Shown here piece after piece: positions 7,959 to 15,710 of a stretch of 34,940 bases of DNA. Origin of the DNA: an uncultured Alphaproteobacteria bacterium (GTDB taxonomy: Bacteria > Pseudomonadota > Alphaproteobacteria > HIMB59 > GCA-002718135). The position numbers and the translations under genes were made by a program. The stretch covers positions 1 through 34,940 of the forward strand of contig CABYBP010000010.1 of the NCBI GenBank assembly GCA_902517315.1. The letters are read 5' to 3'. A model generated the notes under the pieces. That model was not told where the DNA came from and made no database searches. It saw nothing but the letters and a program-made list of their open reading frames with translations. The first letter of the stretch is position 1, and the number at the start of each line of letters is the position of its first letter.

Positions 7959-8615
7959 ATGACTTTAAATTTTGAAGAATATAAAACTAAACTCTATTCA
8001 GCTGTTTTAGCAGATACTTTAGATAGTTTAGGGTATCACAAACAAACATTAACACCTGGAATAAAGTCAATAAAAGCTAATGTAATAATGTGTGGGCTAG
8101 CAAGAGTAGGTTTGTATATGCCTATTTACCATGATGATGAAAATACAAATGTTTATGAGCATGAAATAGCATTAATTGACAGTTTAAAAGAAGATGAAAT
8201 TGCCGTTCTGTGTTGTCATGGAAATGAGAAAATTGCTCCTTGGGGAGAGTTGCTTTCAACTAGAGCTGCTTATTTAAAATCAGCAGGTTGTTTAACAGAT
8301 GGCAGTGTGCGAGATACAAAAATGATTAATGAAATTGATTTTCCAGTTTTCACTAAAAGCACCAATCCTGTTGATACAAAATTCAGGGGTAAAATGATGA
8401 TGGCAGATGTTCCAGGAGAAATTGCAGATGTCTATATTGAGAGTGGAGATTTAGTGTTTGGAGATAATGATGGTGTCGTCATTGTTCCATCAAAAGTTAT
8501 AGATAAAGTTATAAAAAAAGCTTTAGAAAAAGTAAGTAGTGAAAATACAGTTAGAGATGAATTAAGAGATGGTGATAGCTTAACTGCTGTCTTTGAAAAA
8601 CACAAAATATTATAA
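7959..8615 (+). CDS. RraA-like / HMG aldolase family protein
   Basis: 218 aa with the RraA-like core: APWGELLSTRA (93-103), GCLTDGSVRD (110-119, with Arg118 and Asp119 as substrate and metal residues), and GDLVFGDNDGVVIVP in the last third. Members of this family outside the RNase-E-inhibitor group are divalent-metal 4-hydroxy-4-methyl-2-oxoglutarate aldolases and oxaloacetate decarboxylases. They are often found with sugar-acid and aromatic catabolism genes and are still mislabelled as dimethylmenaquinone methyltransferases. It diverges from the six-gene dehydrogenase/aldolase operon, so it may supply a second cleavage or decarboxylation step. It converges on ispE with one base between stop codons. 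The start at 7959 has no good Shine-Dalgarno site. The family is secure, the substrate is not. Confidence 0.82.
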   Translation: MTLNFEEYKTKLYSAVLADTLDSLGYHKQTLTPGIKSIKANVIMCGLARVGLYMPIYHDDENTNVYEHEIALIDSLKEDEIAVLCCHGNEKIAPWGELLSTRAAYLKSAGCLTDGSVRDTKMINEIDFPVFTKSTNPVDTKFRGKMMMADVPGEIADVYIESGDLVFGDNDGVVIVPSKVIDKVIKKALEKVSSENTVRDELRDGDSLTAVFEKHKIL

Positions 8616-8616
8616 T

Positions 8617-9441
8617 TTAATAGTTATTTTCAGCCACTGCTGCCCATAAATCTGGATATAATTTTGAAAAAGAATTTTTAGCATTTTCTGCTGATTGTTT
8701 ATTCTCAAAAACTGAATAAATACATGATCCACTACCTGTTAAGCGCGTATAAATAGTGTCATCTAAATTATCCATCCTATTATAAATAGAATTAAAATCT
8801 GGTTCGATTTTTTTTAATACTTTTTCAAAATCATTTCCATTGTCGTTATCATTAATTTCTTCGATATCTTCTTCTATATTGTAATCAAAGTCAGCAGGAA
8901 TAAATGTCTCGTACATTTTTTTTGTAGAGCAATTAAATTTTGGTTTCGTTATTAAAAAAAAATATTTTGGATATATAATGTTTGATATTAAATCTCCTTT
9001 TCCTCTCACTAAACTGTCGTGTTGATTCAAAAAAAATGGGATGTCAGAACCAAAATCTACATATTCAAAGATATTTTTTCTTTCAATTATTTCAAGATTT
9101 TCAAGAATTTTTATAGCGGTTGCCGCATTTGAAGATGCAGAACCTAACCCAGCTTGATAGGGAAAATTTTTAGTGATAGAAAATGAAATATTAGGCAGTG
9201 GAATTTTTAAAAAACTGAATAAATTTTTAATTATACAATCATCAAATTTGTTATTTTCTGGTGCAAATCTGCCTTTGTATTCAATATTAAATTGGTTACT
9301 TGGCTGTACTAGTATTTCATCAAATAAATCAATTGTTGTTACGCCTGTTCTAATATTATGATAATTATCTTCTCTTCGATTTAAAATTTTAAGAAATAAA
9401 TTTATTTTAGCAGGTGATTTCTCAATAATACTATTGTCCAT
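8617..9441 (-). CDS. ispE: 4-diphosphocytidyl-2-C-methyl-D-erythritol kinase IspE
   Basis: Phosphorylates CDP-ME in the MEP pathway to isopentenyl diphosphate, in the cytoplasm. The 274 aa are a normal length. GHMP-kinase motifs are in order: SPAKINLFL with Lys12 and Asn14, the glycine-rich ATP loop FPYQAGLGSASSNAA, the catalytic aspartate region FGSDIPFFL, and the C-terminal RLTGSGSC. The acidic stretch at about 188-203 (EEDIEEINDNDNGNDFE) is a lineage-specific insertion in a variable region. Its ATG lies inside the last 11 nt of the upstream TPR gene, so the two are translationally coupled; a TPR gene next to ispE is a common alphaproteobacterial arrangement. Confidence 0.95.
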   Translation of the reverse strand: MDNSIIEKSPAKINLFLKILNRREDNYHNIRTGVTTIDLFDEILVQPSNQFNIEYKGRFAPENNKFDDCIIKNLFSFLKIPLPNISFSITKNFPYQAGLGSASSNAATAIKILENLEIIERKNIFEYVDFGSDIPFFLNQHDSLVRGKGDLISNIIYPKYFFLITKPKFNCSTKKMYETFIPADFDYNIEEDIEEINDNDNGNDFEKVLKKIEPDFNSIYNRMDNLDDTIYTRLTGSGSCIYSVFENKQSAENAKNSFSKLYPDLWAAVAENNY

Positions 9442-10741
9442 TAAATTTTTCTAATTTAATTTTAACGTTTTCCTCAATTTCATCTTCAGGTTCAGCTAGC
9501 TCTAAGGCTTGTTGCCAAAAATGAATAGCTTCTCTTTTTCTATTCATAGCATAATAAATATCTCCAAGATGGTCTAGTGATATTGCTTCACCAGGAGCTA
9601 TATCAATAACCATTTCCATTAAACGAGCAGCTTCTGATAAATTATTTTTTTTAAAATGTGCCCATGCAAGACTATCTATAATATAATAACTATCAGGATT
9701 GGTTAGATAGGCTTCTTCTAACATTTTTAGAGAACGATCTAATTGTATTCCCCTTTCAACCCATCCATACGCAAGATAATTTAAAACATTAGGCGTATCA
9801 GGTTTGATGTCAAGTGATCTTAAAAAATCTTTTTCAGCTAAATCCCAGTCCCCTCTTTGTTCAAAACAAATACCTCGCATATAATATATATTCCATACAT
9901 CGCCGCGGTTTTCTTCAATCATACTGTCGTATATAGGTAATGCTAAATCATATTTTTTATTATAACGATAAAAGTCTCCAAGAATTTTTTTTAAAGCATA
10001 ATTATTATTACTATCTTTAACGATAGATAAAATTTTAGTCTCAGCTTCTTGGTATGTACTATTATATAAGTAATTAATAGCCAAGCTACTTTGCGCATCT
10101 AAATAATAAGGGCTTCCCTTCCCAATTTTCTCAAAAGTTTCTCTTGCAACTTCAAATTGACCAACTTGATCAAATAACTCTGCTTTAATGACTATAGCTC
10201 TTTCATTTTGTGAGTCTATTAATTGAGCAAGTGAAATATAGAATAATAAAAAATTATAATTTAAAAGTCGTTGCTCATTATTCGAAAAAGATGAAGATAC
10301 TATTTCAACTAGCGACCGACTAATAGTAGTATTGTCTTTAATATCATTGTTTGTAAAAAAAATAAATTCTAGCAAATCATTTGGTTGTTCTAAACTATTA
10401 CGTAATTCTTTTATCTGATTATATTTTTTATTTAAGTATAATGATGATATTTTAATTATATACGCTTCTTGATTATTTTTATTCTTTTCTAAAATTGTAT
10501 CTGCAATATCTTTAGCTAAATTAATATCCTCCGTAATTACAGCAGCTATTGCTTTATCTAAAAGACCATCTTGTGATAATTTTATTTTATCTGTATTAAA
10601 ATTAAACAACGTCGAAGTATAATCATAATTCTTATAGGCAGATTGTGAAATTAAAAAAGAAGAGCTACTTAGTGCCAAAACATTAGTATTGAATAAGAAA
10701 ATTAGACAAACAAAAAATAGTTTTTTAATAAAATTAATCAT
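9431..10741 (-). CDS. Exported tetratricopeptide repeat protein
   Basis: 436 aa with an N-terminal signal peptide: Lys-Lys at 6-7, a hydrophobic core to about residue 22, and a likely cut after VLA. The rest is alpha-helical. Five consecutive TPR units are recognisable in the C-terminal half, roughly from residue 245 to 425; two of them contain GDWDLAEKDFLRSLDIKP and AMNRKREAIHFWQQALELA. The N-terminal half has degenerate repeats. It therefore probably acts as a periplasmic or outer-membrane-facing scaffold; no catalytic domain is seen. It heads a two-gene operon with ispE (11-nt overlap) and diverges from the uracil-DNA glycosylase gene across 47 nt. The exact function is unknown. Confidence 0.8.
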   Translation of the reverse strand: MINFIKKLFFVCLIFLFNTNVLALSSSSFLISQSAYKNYDYTSTLFNFNTDKIKLSQDGLLDKAIAAVITEDINLAKDIADTILEKNKNNQEAYIIKISSLYLNKKYNQIKELRNSLEQPNDLLEFIFFTNNDIKDNTTISRSLVEIVSSSFSNNEQRLLNYNFLLFYISLAQLIDSQNERAIVIKAELFDQVGQFEVARETFEKIGKGSPYYLDAQSSLAINYLYNSTYQEAETKILSIVKDSNNNYALKKILGDFYRYNKKYDLALPIYDSMIEENRGDVWNIYYMRGICFEQRGDWDLAEKDFLRSLDIKPDTPNVLNYLAYGWVERGIQLDRSLKMLEEAYLTNPDSYYIIDSLAWAHFKKNNLSEAARLMEMVIDIAPGEAISLDHLGDIYYAMNRKREAIHFWQQALELAEPEDEIEENVKIKLEKFNGQ

Positions 10742-10788
10742 TTCAAATATATTAGAGTTGCACTATGAATAGATAATTGTAATTTTGC

Positions 10789-11499
10789 ATGAATCAATCA
10801 AATAAGAAAAATTTAGAATTTATAGTTAATTCTGGAGTAAACTATTTTCTTCAGGATTCTCCAAGAAACTGGTTTGAAAAAGAGAAAAAAGTAGAATTAC
10901 CTCATTCAAACATTGATACTGGGGATAAAAAATCTCTGATTGAGGTCGTTATTAAAGATCTTAAAAATCATCAATCATATCTTCAAAAAAATGCAAAAAA
11001 TTTAGTTGTTTATGATGGAAACTTGAATGCAAAAGTGATGTTAATTGGTGAAGCGCCAGGAAGAGATGAGGATGAACAAGGAATACCATTTGTTGGAAGA
11101 GCCGGACAACTTTTGAACAAAATGCTTTTAGCCATTAAGCTCCGAAGAGAAGATGTTTACATTACTAATGTTGTAAATTGGCGACCTCCAGATAATAGAA
11201 CGCCTACTGATGATGAAATATTAGAGTATTTACCGTTTTTACAAAGACAAATTGATATTGTTAAACCTAAATTTATCTTTCTCTTGGGAGGTATTGCAGC
11301 AAAAGCTATTTTATCAACTCCTTTAGCGCTGAGAAAACTTAGAGGTAAATGGCATGAATACAAATCACTTAACTTAGAAGAATCCATTCTGACAATTGCA
11401 TCTTATCACCCTGCATTTTTACTTCGTTCTCCTCAATATAAAAAACACTCATGGGAAGATTTACAAATGTTACAAGAAAAATTAAAAAATGAATCTTAA
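10789..11499 (+). CDS. Uracil-DNA glycosylase, family 4/5-like, without Fe-S cysteines
   Basis: 236 aa. The catalytic core is clear: GEAPGRDEDEQG starting at Gly87, PFVGRAGQLLNKM, ITNVVNWRPPDNRTPT, and the C-terminal YHPAFLLRSPQYK with His207. Such enzymes remove uracil from DNA to start base excision repair. The family normally carries four cysteines for a [4Fe-4S] cluster, two of them just before VFxDGN. This protein has YLQKNAKNLVVYDGN there and contains no cysteine anywhere, so it cannot hold the canonical cluster. Its 3' end overlaps the lytic transglycosylase start by 11 nt. An N-terminal extension of about 75 residues before the core is usual in alphaproteobacterial members. Confidence 0.9.
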   Translation: MNQSNKKNLEFIVNSGVNYFLQDSPRNWFEKEKKVELPHSNIDTGDKKSLIEVVIKDLKNHQSYLQKNAKNLVVYDGNLNAKVMLIGEAPGRDEDEQGIPFVGRAGQLLNKMLLAIKLRREDVYITNVVNWRPPDNRTPTDDEILEYLPFLQRQIDIVKPKFIFLLGGIAAKAILSTPLALRKLRGKWHEYKSLNLEESILTIASYHPAFLLRSPQYKKHSWEDLQMLQEKLKNES

Positions 11500-13234
11500 A
11501 AAATTTTTAATTTTTAATTTATTTATCTTTTTAGTCATTTTTTCAAAACAGCTTTATGCATACCAGCAAGATATTGTTTATAAGTACGATAATATATTTT
11601 CATCCAAAGTTTTGAGTGATGAGGATGTCTATAATTATCAACAGGCCTACAAGTTTCAAAAAAAGTGCAAATGGAAAAGTGCAAATAATTTCATTTTAAA
11701 AATAAAAAATAAATCTCTACTCGGACATATTTATGCTCAAAAATTTTTACATCCAAATTGTTATAGATCAAAATATTTAGAGTTATATTATTGGCTCAAA
11801 AAATATAATGACCTTCCACAAGCTAAACAAATATATAAATTGGCTATTCGAAGAATGCCGTCTGGTTATAAAAGTCCTTCAAAACCTACCACTCCAATTG
11901 GAATTGAAGCTGAGCAAGTAAATAGTAAAAAATCAAGTACCTATAAAAGTACCAAAAAACTTTCAAGAAATCAAAGTGCAGAAAAAAGGAAACTAATTAA
12001 TAGTATTAAATCAAGAGTTAATAAAGGCTGGCCAACAGGCGCCGTACAATTACTAAATCAGCGAGATGTTGATTTGCTTCTAGATCAAGTAGAAATTGAT
12101 GAGCAAAAAGAATTAATTGCTAAAGGGTACTTTTTAGCAAATAAAAATGATTTAGCAATCCAATATGCATCCGAGGCTCTTGTCAATTCAGCAAAATACG
12201 TTCCCTATGCTGCTTGGACGGCTGGCTTATCATCTTGGCGGTTAGAAAAATTTGAGGATGCAGCAAAATATTTTTCTCTCTTCTCTATAAGTTTAAAAGA
12301 TGATGCATGGCATCAAACTTCAGGTAGTTTTTGGACAGCTAGATCATATGCAAAACTTGGACGATATGATGATATTAATTTTTGGTTAAAAAGAGCTTCC
12401 AATAATCCCAATAGTTTTTACGGAATGCTTGCTTTAGAAATATTAGGTGTTGATGAAAAAATTGAATGGGTTGAACATACTAATCTTAATAAAAATAATA
12501 GTATGATTTTAAATATTCCAGCTGGGAAAAGAATACAGACACTTATTCAAGTTGGATTTGCAGATGAATTAGAAAAAGAAATTGTTCATATTAATTCAAT
12601 TCTTAATCGTGAAGTTGCAAAAGAATCTATTCAGATTGCTGAAAATTTTGACTTGGCATACACGCAGTTAAAAATTGTCAATAAACTAGAACAGTTTGGC
12701 ATGGATGTTCCAACCTATCTTTATTATCCAACCAGTGTTTGGAAACCGCGCGATGGTTATAAATTAGAAAAAGAATTACTACATGCCTTTATGCATCAAG
12801 AATCCATGTTCAATATTACAGCAAAAAGCAAAGATGGCGCGATTGGGTTGATGCAGGTATTACCTTCAACAGCAAAGTTTATTACGTCTAGTAAAGATGT
12901 CAAAAGAAGTAACAGCAATATTCTTAAAAATCCTGAAATTAATTTAGAAGTTGGACAGGAATATTTAACCTACCTTCTTGATCTTGAACAAGTTTCAAGA
13001 AATCTTATTTTTCTTGCAACAGCGTATAATGGTGGTCCAGGAAATTTACAAAAATGGAAGAATGAAACAAACTATATGGATGATTCACTCTTTTTTATGG
13101 AAAGTATTCCTTCAAGAGAAACAAGATGGTTCATTGAAAAGATTTTAACCAAATATTGGATTTACCAAAATAAAAATAATAAAGAAATGCGTTCTTTAAA
13201 AATGCTAGCAAATGGAAATGATCCCCTTTATTAA
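11489..13234 (+). CDS. slt: Soluble lytic murein transglycosylase (Slt70-like)
   Basis: Periplasmic enzyme that cleaves the MurNAc-GlcNAc bond of peptidoglycan with anhydro-product formation. The 581 aa begin with a signal peptide (MNLKKFL, a hydrophobic run, cut near residue 25 after LYA). A long alpha-superhelical U domain (about 30-400) follows, including WxxA/WTAR-type helices, for example AAWTAGLSSWR and SFWTARSYAKLGRYD. The C-terminal SLT domain has HQESMFN with catalytic Glu438, GLMQVLPSTA, and ATAYNGGPGNLQKW. The start lies inside the end of the glycosylase gene (11-nt overlap), and moaB follows 6 nt after the stop, so the four genes up to rnhB look like one transcription unit. A low-complexity Lys/Ser stretch at about 145-170 probably links helices. 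Confidence 0.92.
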   Translation: MNLKKFLIFNLFIFLVIFSKQLYAYQQDIVYKYDNIFSSKVLSDEDVYNYQQAYKFQKKCKWKSANNFILKIKNKSLLGHIYAQKFLHPNCYRSKYLELYYWLKKYNDLPQAKQIYKLAIRRMPSGYKSPSKPTTPIGIEAEQVNSKKSSTYKSTKKLSRNQSAEKRKLINSIKSRVNKGWPTGAVQLLNQRDVDLLLDQVEIDEQKELIAKGYFLANKNDLAIQYASEALVNSAKYVPYAAWTAGLSSWRLEKFEDAAKYFSLFSISLKDDAWHQTSGSFWTARSYAKLGRYDDINFWLKRASNNPNSFYGMLALEILGVDEKIEWVEHTNLNKNNSMILNIPAGKRIQTLIQVGFADELEKEIVHINSILNREVAKESIQIAENFDLAYTQLKIVNKLEQFGMDVPTYLYYPTSVWKPRDGYKLEKELLHAFMHQESMFNITAKSKDGAIGLMQVLPSTAKFITSSKDVKRSNSNILKNPEINLEVGQEYLTYLLDLEQVSRNLIFLATAYNGGPGNLQKWKNETNYMDDSLFFMESIPSRETRWFIEKILTKYWIYQNKNNKEMRSLKMLANGNDPLY

Positions 13235-13240
13235 TACATT

Positions 13241-13768
13241 ATGCCAATTGATACTTCCCTAGAATTTGTTCCAATTAATATTGCTGTTATTACAATCTCA
13301 GATTCGAGAATAAAAGAAAATGATACGTCAGGAGATACTTTAGAAAAACGTATCATAGATGCAGGTCATCAAATGATTAAACGAACAATCATTCCTGATG
13401 ATGTATCAAAAATAAAAGAGACTTTAAATGCAATGTCGAAAGAAAAAGACATAGATTGTATTATAACAACTGGTGGTACAGGTTTGACAGGAAGAGATAC
13501 TACCCCAGAAGCTGTAAAAGAAATAGCAAATAAACATATTGATGGATTTGGTGAGTTATTCCGACAAGTAAGTTTTGAAAAAATTGGGACATCCGCAATT
13601 CAATCACGAGCTGTTGCCGCATTAATAAATAGTACATATGTTTTTTGTTTACCTGGGTCCACAGGAGCATGCAAAGATGGATGGGATGAAATATTACAAT
13701 ATCAATTAGATATTAGACATAAGCCCTGCAACTTTGTTGAAATTATGCCAAGACTAAATGAAAAATAG
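13241..13768 (+). CDS. moaB: Molybdenum cofactor biosynthesis protein MoaB/Mog
   Basis: 175 aa, the normal size. The MoCF-binding fold is shown by AVITISDSR near 15-23, TTGGTGLTGRDTTPEA in the middle (the GGTG and RD residues bind molybdopterin), and FCLPGSTGACKDGWDE near the C-terminus. Proteins of this type adenylylate molybdopterin before molybdenum insertion, although some MoaB proteins are non-catalytic. No other Moco gene or molybdoenzyme is in the window. Its TAG stop overlaps the GTG start of rnhB by one base. Confidence 0.93.
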   Translation: MPIDTSLEFVPINIAVITISDSRIKENDTSGDTLEKRIIDAGHQMIKRTIIPDDVSKIKETLNAMSKEKDIDCIITTGGTGLTGRDTTPEAVKEIANKHIDGFGELFRQVSFEKIGTSAIQSRAVAALINSTYVFCLPGSTGACKDGWDEILQYQLDIRHKPCNFVEIMPRLNEK

Positions 13769-14382
13769 TGGCTGATTTTTCAATCGAAAAATCAATTGAT
13801 GGACCAGTTATTGGTTTAGATGAAGTAGGACGTGGACCCTTAGCAGGACCCGTTGTTAGTTGTGGTTGTCATTATCTACATTATGATGATTTAGAATCAG
13901 AAATTCCCATAACTGATTCAAAAAAACATACACCAAGACAAAGAGAGAAATTATTTTTATTTTTTAAAAAACTACAAAAAGAGAATAAGCTTCAATATCA
14001 CTTGGGGTACGCAAGTGTGGAAGAAATAGATAAAATTAATATTTTGGAAGCAACAAAATTATCAATGAAAAGAGTGATAAATAAATTTAGTATTGATAAT
14101 CCCAATCTTATTATTGATGGAAATTTTTCATTAAATTATAAAAATGAAAAATCAGTCATTGAAGGAGATAAAAAATCATTATCTATCGCAACTGCTTCGA
14201 TTATAGCAAAAGTTCACCGTGATAGACTGATGAATATTCTTGATAATAAATTTAATTATTATCATTGGAAAAGTAATGCTGGTTATGGAACAAAAAAACA
14301 TATTGAGGCAATTCATAAACACGGAATAACTCTCTTCCATCGAAAATCTTTTGAGCCTATTAAATCGTTATTAAATAAATAA
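13768..14382 (+). CDS. rnhB: Ribonuclease HII
   Basis: Cytoplasmic endonuclease that cuts RNA in RNA-DNA hybrids and at single ribonucleotides. 204 aa. The start is GTG, sharing one base with the moaB stop (TAGTG); no ATG lies upstream of the conserved core. Active-site residues are Asp18 and Glu19 in LDEVGRGPLAGPV and Asp117 in LIIDGN, and the helix ATASIIAKVHRD carries the last Asp. GYGTKKHIEAIHKHG and HRKSFEP near the C-terminus complete the family signature. It ends the udg-slt-moaB-rnhB run; an intrinsic terminator follows about 125 nt later. In Caulobacter and relatives rnhB is likewise next to ccrM, so the neighbourhood is conserved. Confidence 0.95.
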   Translation: MADFSIEKSIDGPVIGLDEVGRGPLAGPVVSCGCHYLHYDDLESEIPITDSKKHTPRQREKLFLFFKKLQKENKLQYHLGYASVEEIDKINILEATKLSMKRVINKFSIDNPNLIIDGNFSLNYKNEKSVIEGDKKSLSIATASIIAKVHRDRLMNILDNKFNYYHWKSNAGYGTKKHIEAIHKHGITLFHRKSFEPIKSLLNK

Positions 14383-14396
14383 TTTTTATTATTCAG

Positions 14397-14417
14397 GGCA
14401 TGCAAGTAATGCATACC
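14397..14417 (+). other. Weak stem-loop after rnhB
   Basis: GGCATGCA (14397-14404) pairs with TGCATACC (14410-14417) apart from one C-A mismatch, with a 5-nt loop, and an AT-rich run follows. It could end or protect the rnhB message, but it lacks a GC-rich stem and a clean T tract. Confidence 0.3.
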
Positions 14418-14470
14418 AATTATTATTTTATTATGCTTCAAAAAGATGCGACAAATATTATATTCAAAAT

Positions 14471-14529
14471 AGGTTTCATCATTCCTCCCATTTGATGAGC
14501 TATTCTAGGGGTCTTCGGACCCCTTTTTT
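14471..14529 (+). ncRNA. Candidate small RNA with anti-Shine-Dalgarno loop
   Basis: Two hairpins lie back to back in the 251-nt gap between rnhB and ccrM. The first has a perfect 6-bp stem, TCATCA (14476-14481) with TGATGA (14493-14498), and an 11-nt loop carrying CCTCCC (14484-14489), the complement of a Shine-Dalgarno GGGAGG. The second is an intrinsic terminator. A possible -10 (TATATT, 14459-14464) with a weak -35 (CTTCAA, 14436-14441) 17 nt upstream would start a transcript near 14471 of about 60 nt. This layout resembles alphaproteobacterial anti-SD sRNAs such as the alpha-r14 and CcsR/cuckoo families. It could instead be the 3' UTR of the rnhB transcript. Confidence 0.42.
14507..14529 (+). 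terminator. Rho-independent terminator
   Basis: GGGGTC (14508-14513) and GACCCC (14518-14523) form a perfect GC-rich stem, closed by the very stable C(UUCG)G tetraloop and extended by an A-T pair (14507/14524). A run of six T (14524-14529) follows. It is the only clear intrinsic terminator in the window. It ends either rnhB-operon transcription or the candidate sRNA. Confidence 0.88.
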
Positions 14530-14567
14530 ATGTTTTAAGCCAATTTTTATGGTTATCCCTACCTAAA

Positions 14568-14621
14568 GATTCACTCTGTTGATAACTCAATTGACCTGAT
14601 TCCATATCTGCTTAAAGATTC
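14568..14621 (+). promoter_or_regulatory. Three GANTC methylation sites upstream of ccrM
   Basis: GATTC occurs at 14568-14572, 14598-14602 and 14617-14621, all within 66 nt of the ccrM ATG. The outer two are part of a direct repeat, TAAAGATTC. GANTC is the target of CcrM itself, and in Caulobacter methylation of such sites in the ccrM promoter is part of its autoregulation. A TTGACC at 14591-14596 could be a -35, but no good -10 follows. A CtrA-like TTAA-N7-TTTA lies at 14535-14549; in DNA this AT-rich it may be chance. Confidence 0.5.
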
Positions 14622-14633
14622 TTTTTATCAATT

Positions 14634-15704
14634 ATGAAAAAAAATCAGATCATTTTAGGCGACTCCATCAAGAAAATGAAAAAAATAAAGGATCATTCTA
14701 TTGATCTTATTTTCGCTGACCCACCCTATAACCTCCAATTAAAAGATACTTTATACAGACCAGATCAAACAACAGTAGAAGCTGTTACACAAGACTGGGA
14801 CAAGTTTAATACGTATAAAGAATATGATCAATTTACCAATTCTTGGCTAAGTGAATGTAAAAGGATATTAAAAAAAGGTGGCGCTCTTTGGGTCATAGGA
14901 AGTTATCATAATATTTTACGTGTAGGTTCTACAATACAAGATGAAGGTCTGTGGATTTTAAATGATATTATATGGCATAAAACAAATCCTATGCCAAATT
15001 TTCGAGGGACACGTTTTACAAATGCCCATGAAACTTTACTTTGGTGTACAACGTCACGTGATGCAAAATATACTTTTAATTATCAAAACTTGAAAGAACT
15101 TAATGAAGGAAAACAAATGCGAAGTGATTGGTATATTCCAATTTGTTCTGGAAAAGAACGATTACGAGAAAACAATAATGAACGATCACATCCAACACAA
15201 AAACCAGAAGCTTTACTGTATAGAATTCTTTTAGCTTCAACTAATAAAGGTGATGTCGTTCTTGATCCTTTTTCGGGTTCTGGCACTACAGCCGTAGTAG
15301 CAAAAAAATTACAACGAAATTTTATTGGTATTGAAAAAGACAAAGACTATGTTGAACTTTCTAAAAAAAGATTAAAAACAACAAAGGTCTTAAAAGAAGA
15401 TGTAATTGAGCTTACCAAAAGTAGACGTGATTTACCCAAAGTACCTTTTGGTGAATTAGTCGAACAAGGTATTATTCCCCCAGGTGCTGTATTAACAGAT
15501 AAAAAAGAGCGCTTTAAAGCAACGGTCAGTATTGATGGTACATTAAAAATAAAAGATTTATCAGGGTCCATTCACCAAATGGGTGCAAAAATGCAAGGAC
15601 TGCCTAGTTGTAATGGATGGGATTTTTGGCATGTAAAAGATAGATCAAAATCTATTCTTCTTGATGACATACGATCGAATTACCGAAAAGATAAAATTAA
15701 TTAG
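14634..15704 (+). CDS. ccrM: CcrM-type adenine-specific DNA methyltransferase (GANTC)
   Basis: 356 aa, the typical CcrM length. It methylates adenine in GANTC and couples promoter activity to replication in alphaproteobacteria. Motif order is that of a beta-class amino-methyltransferase: DPPYNLQL (from Asp29, catalytic) precedes the S-adenosylmethionine loop DPFSGSGTT (211-219). The GTRFTNAHETLLW segment and the SHPTQKPEALL helix are characteristic. The C-terminal domain from about 270 (FGELVEQGIIPPGAVL to GWDFWH) is the RAMA-type domain that CcrM needs for DNA recognition. No restriction endonuclease is adjacent, as expected for an orphan cell-cycle methylase. Three GANTC sites lie directly upstream. 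It converges with the MATE gene with 6 nt between stops. Confidence 0.95.
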   Translation: MKKNQIILGDSIKKMKKIKDHSIDLIFADPPYNLQLKDTLYRPDQTTVEAVTQDWDKFNTYKEYDQFTNSWLSECKRILKKGGALWVIGSYHNILRVGSTIQDEGLWILNDIIWHKTNPMPNFRGTRFTNAHETLLWCTTSRDAKYTFNYQNLKELNEGKQMRSDWYIPICSGKERLRENNNERSHPTQKPEALLYRILLASTNKGDVVLDPFSGSGTTAVVAKKLQRNFIGIEKDKDYVELSKKRLKTTKVLKEDVIELTKSRRDLPKVPFGELVEQGIIPPGAVLTDKKERFKATVSIDGTLKIKDLSGSIHQMGAKMQGLPSCNGWDFWHVKDRSKSILLDDIRSNYRKDKIN

Positions 15705-15710
15705 TATTTT

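Noticed and set aside
14535..14549. CtrA box (TTAA-N7-TTAA) before ccrM
   Set aside because: The second half-site reads TTTA and such AT-rich matches are frequent by chance here; noted only as a weak possibility.
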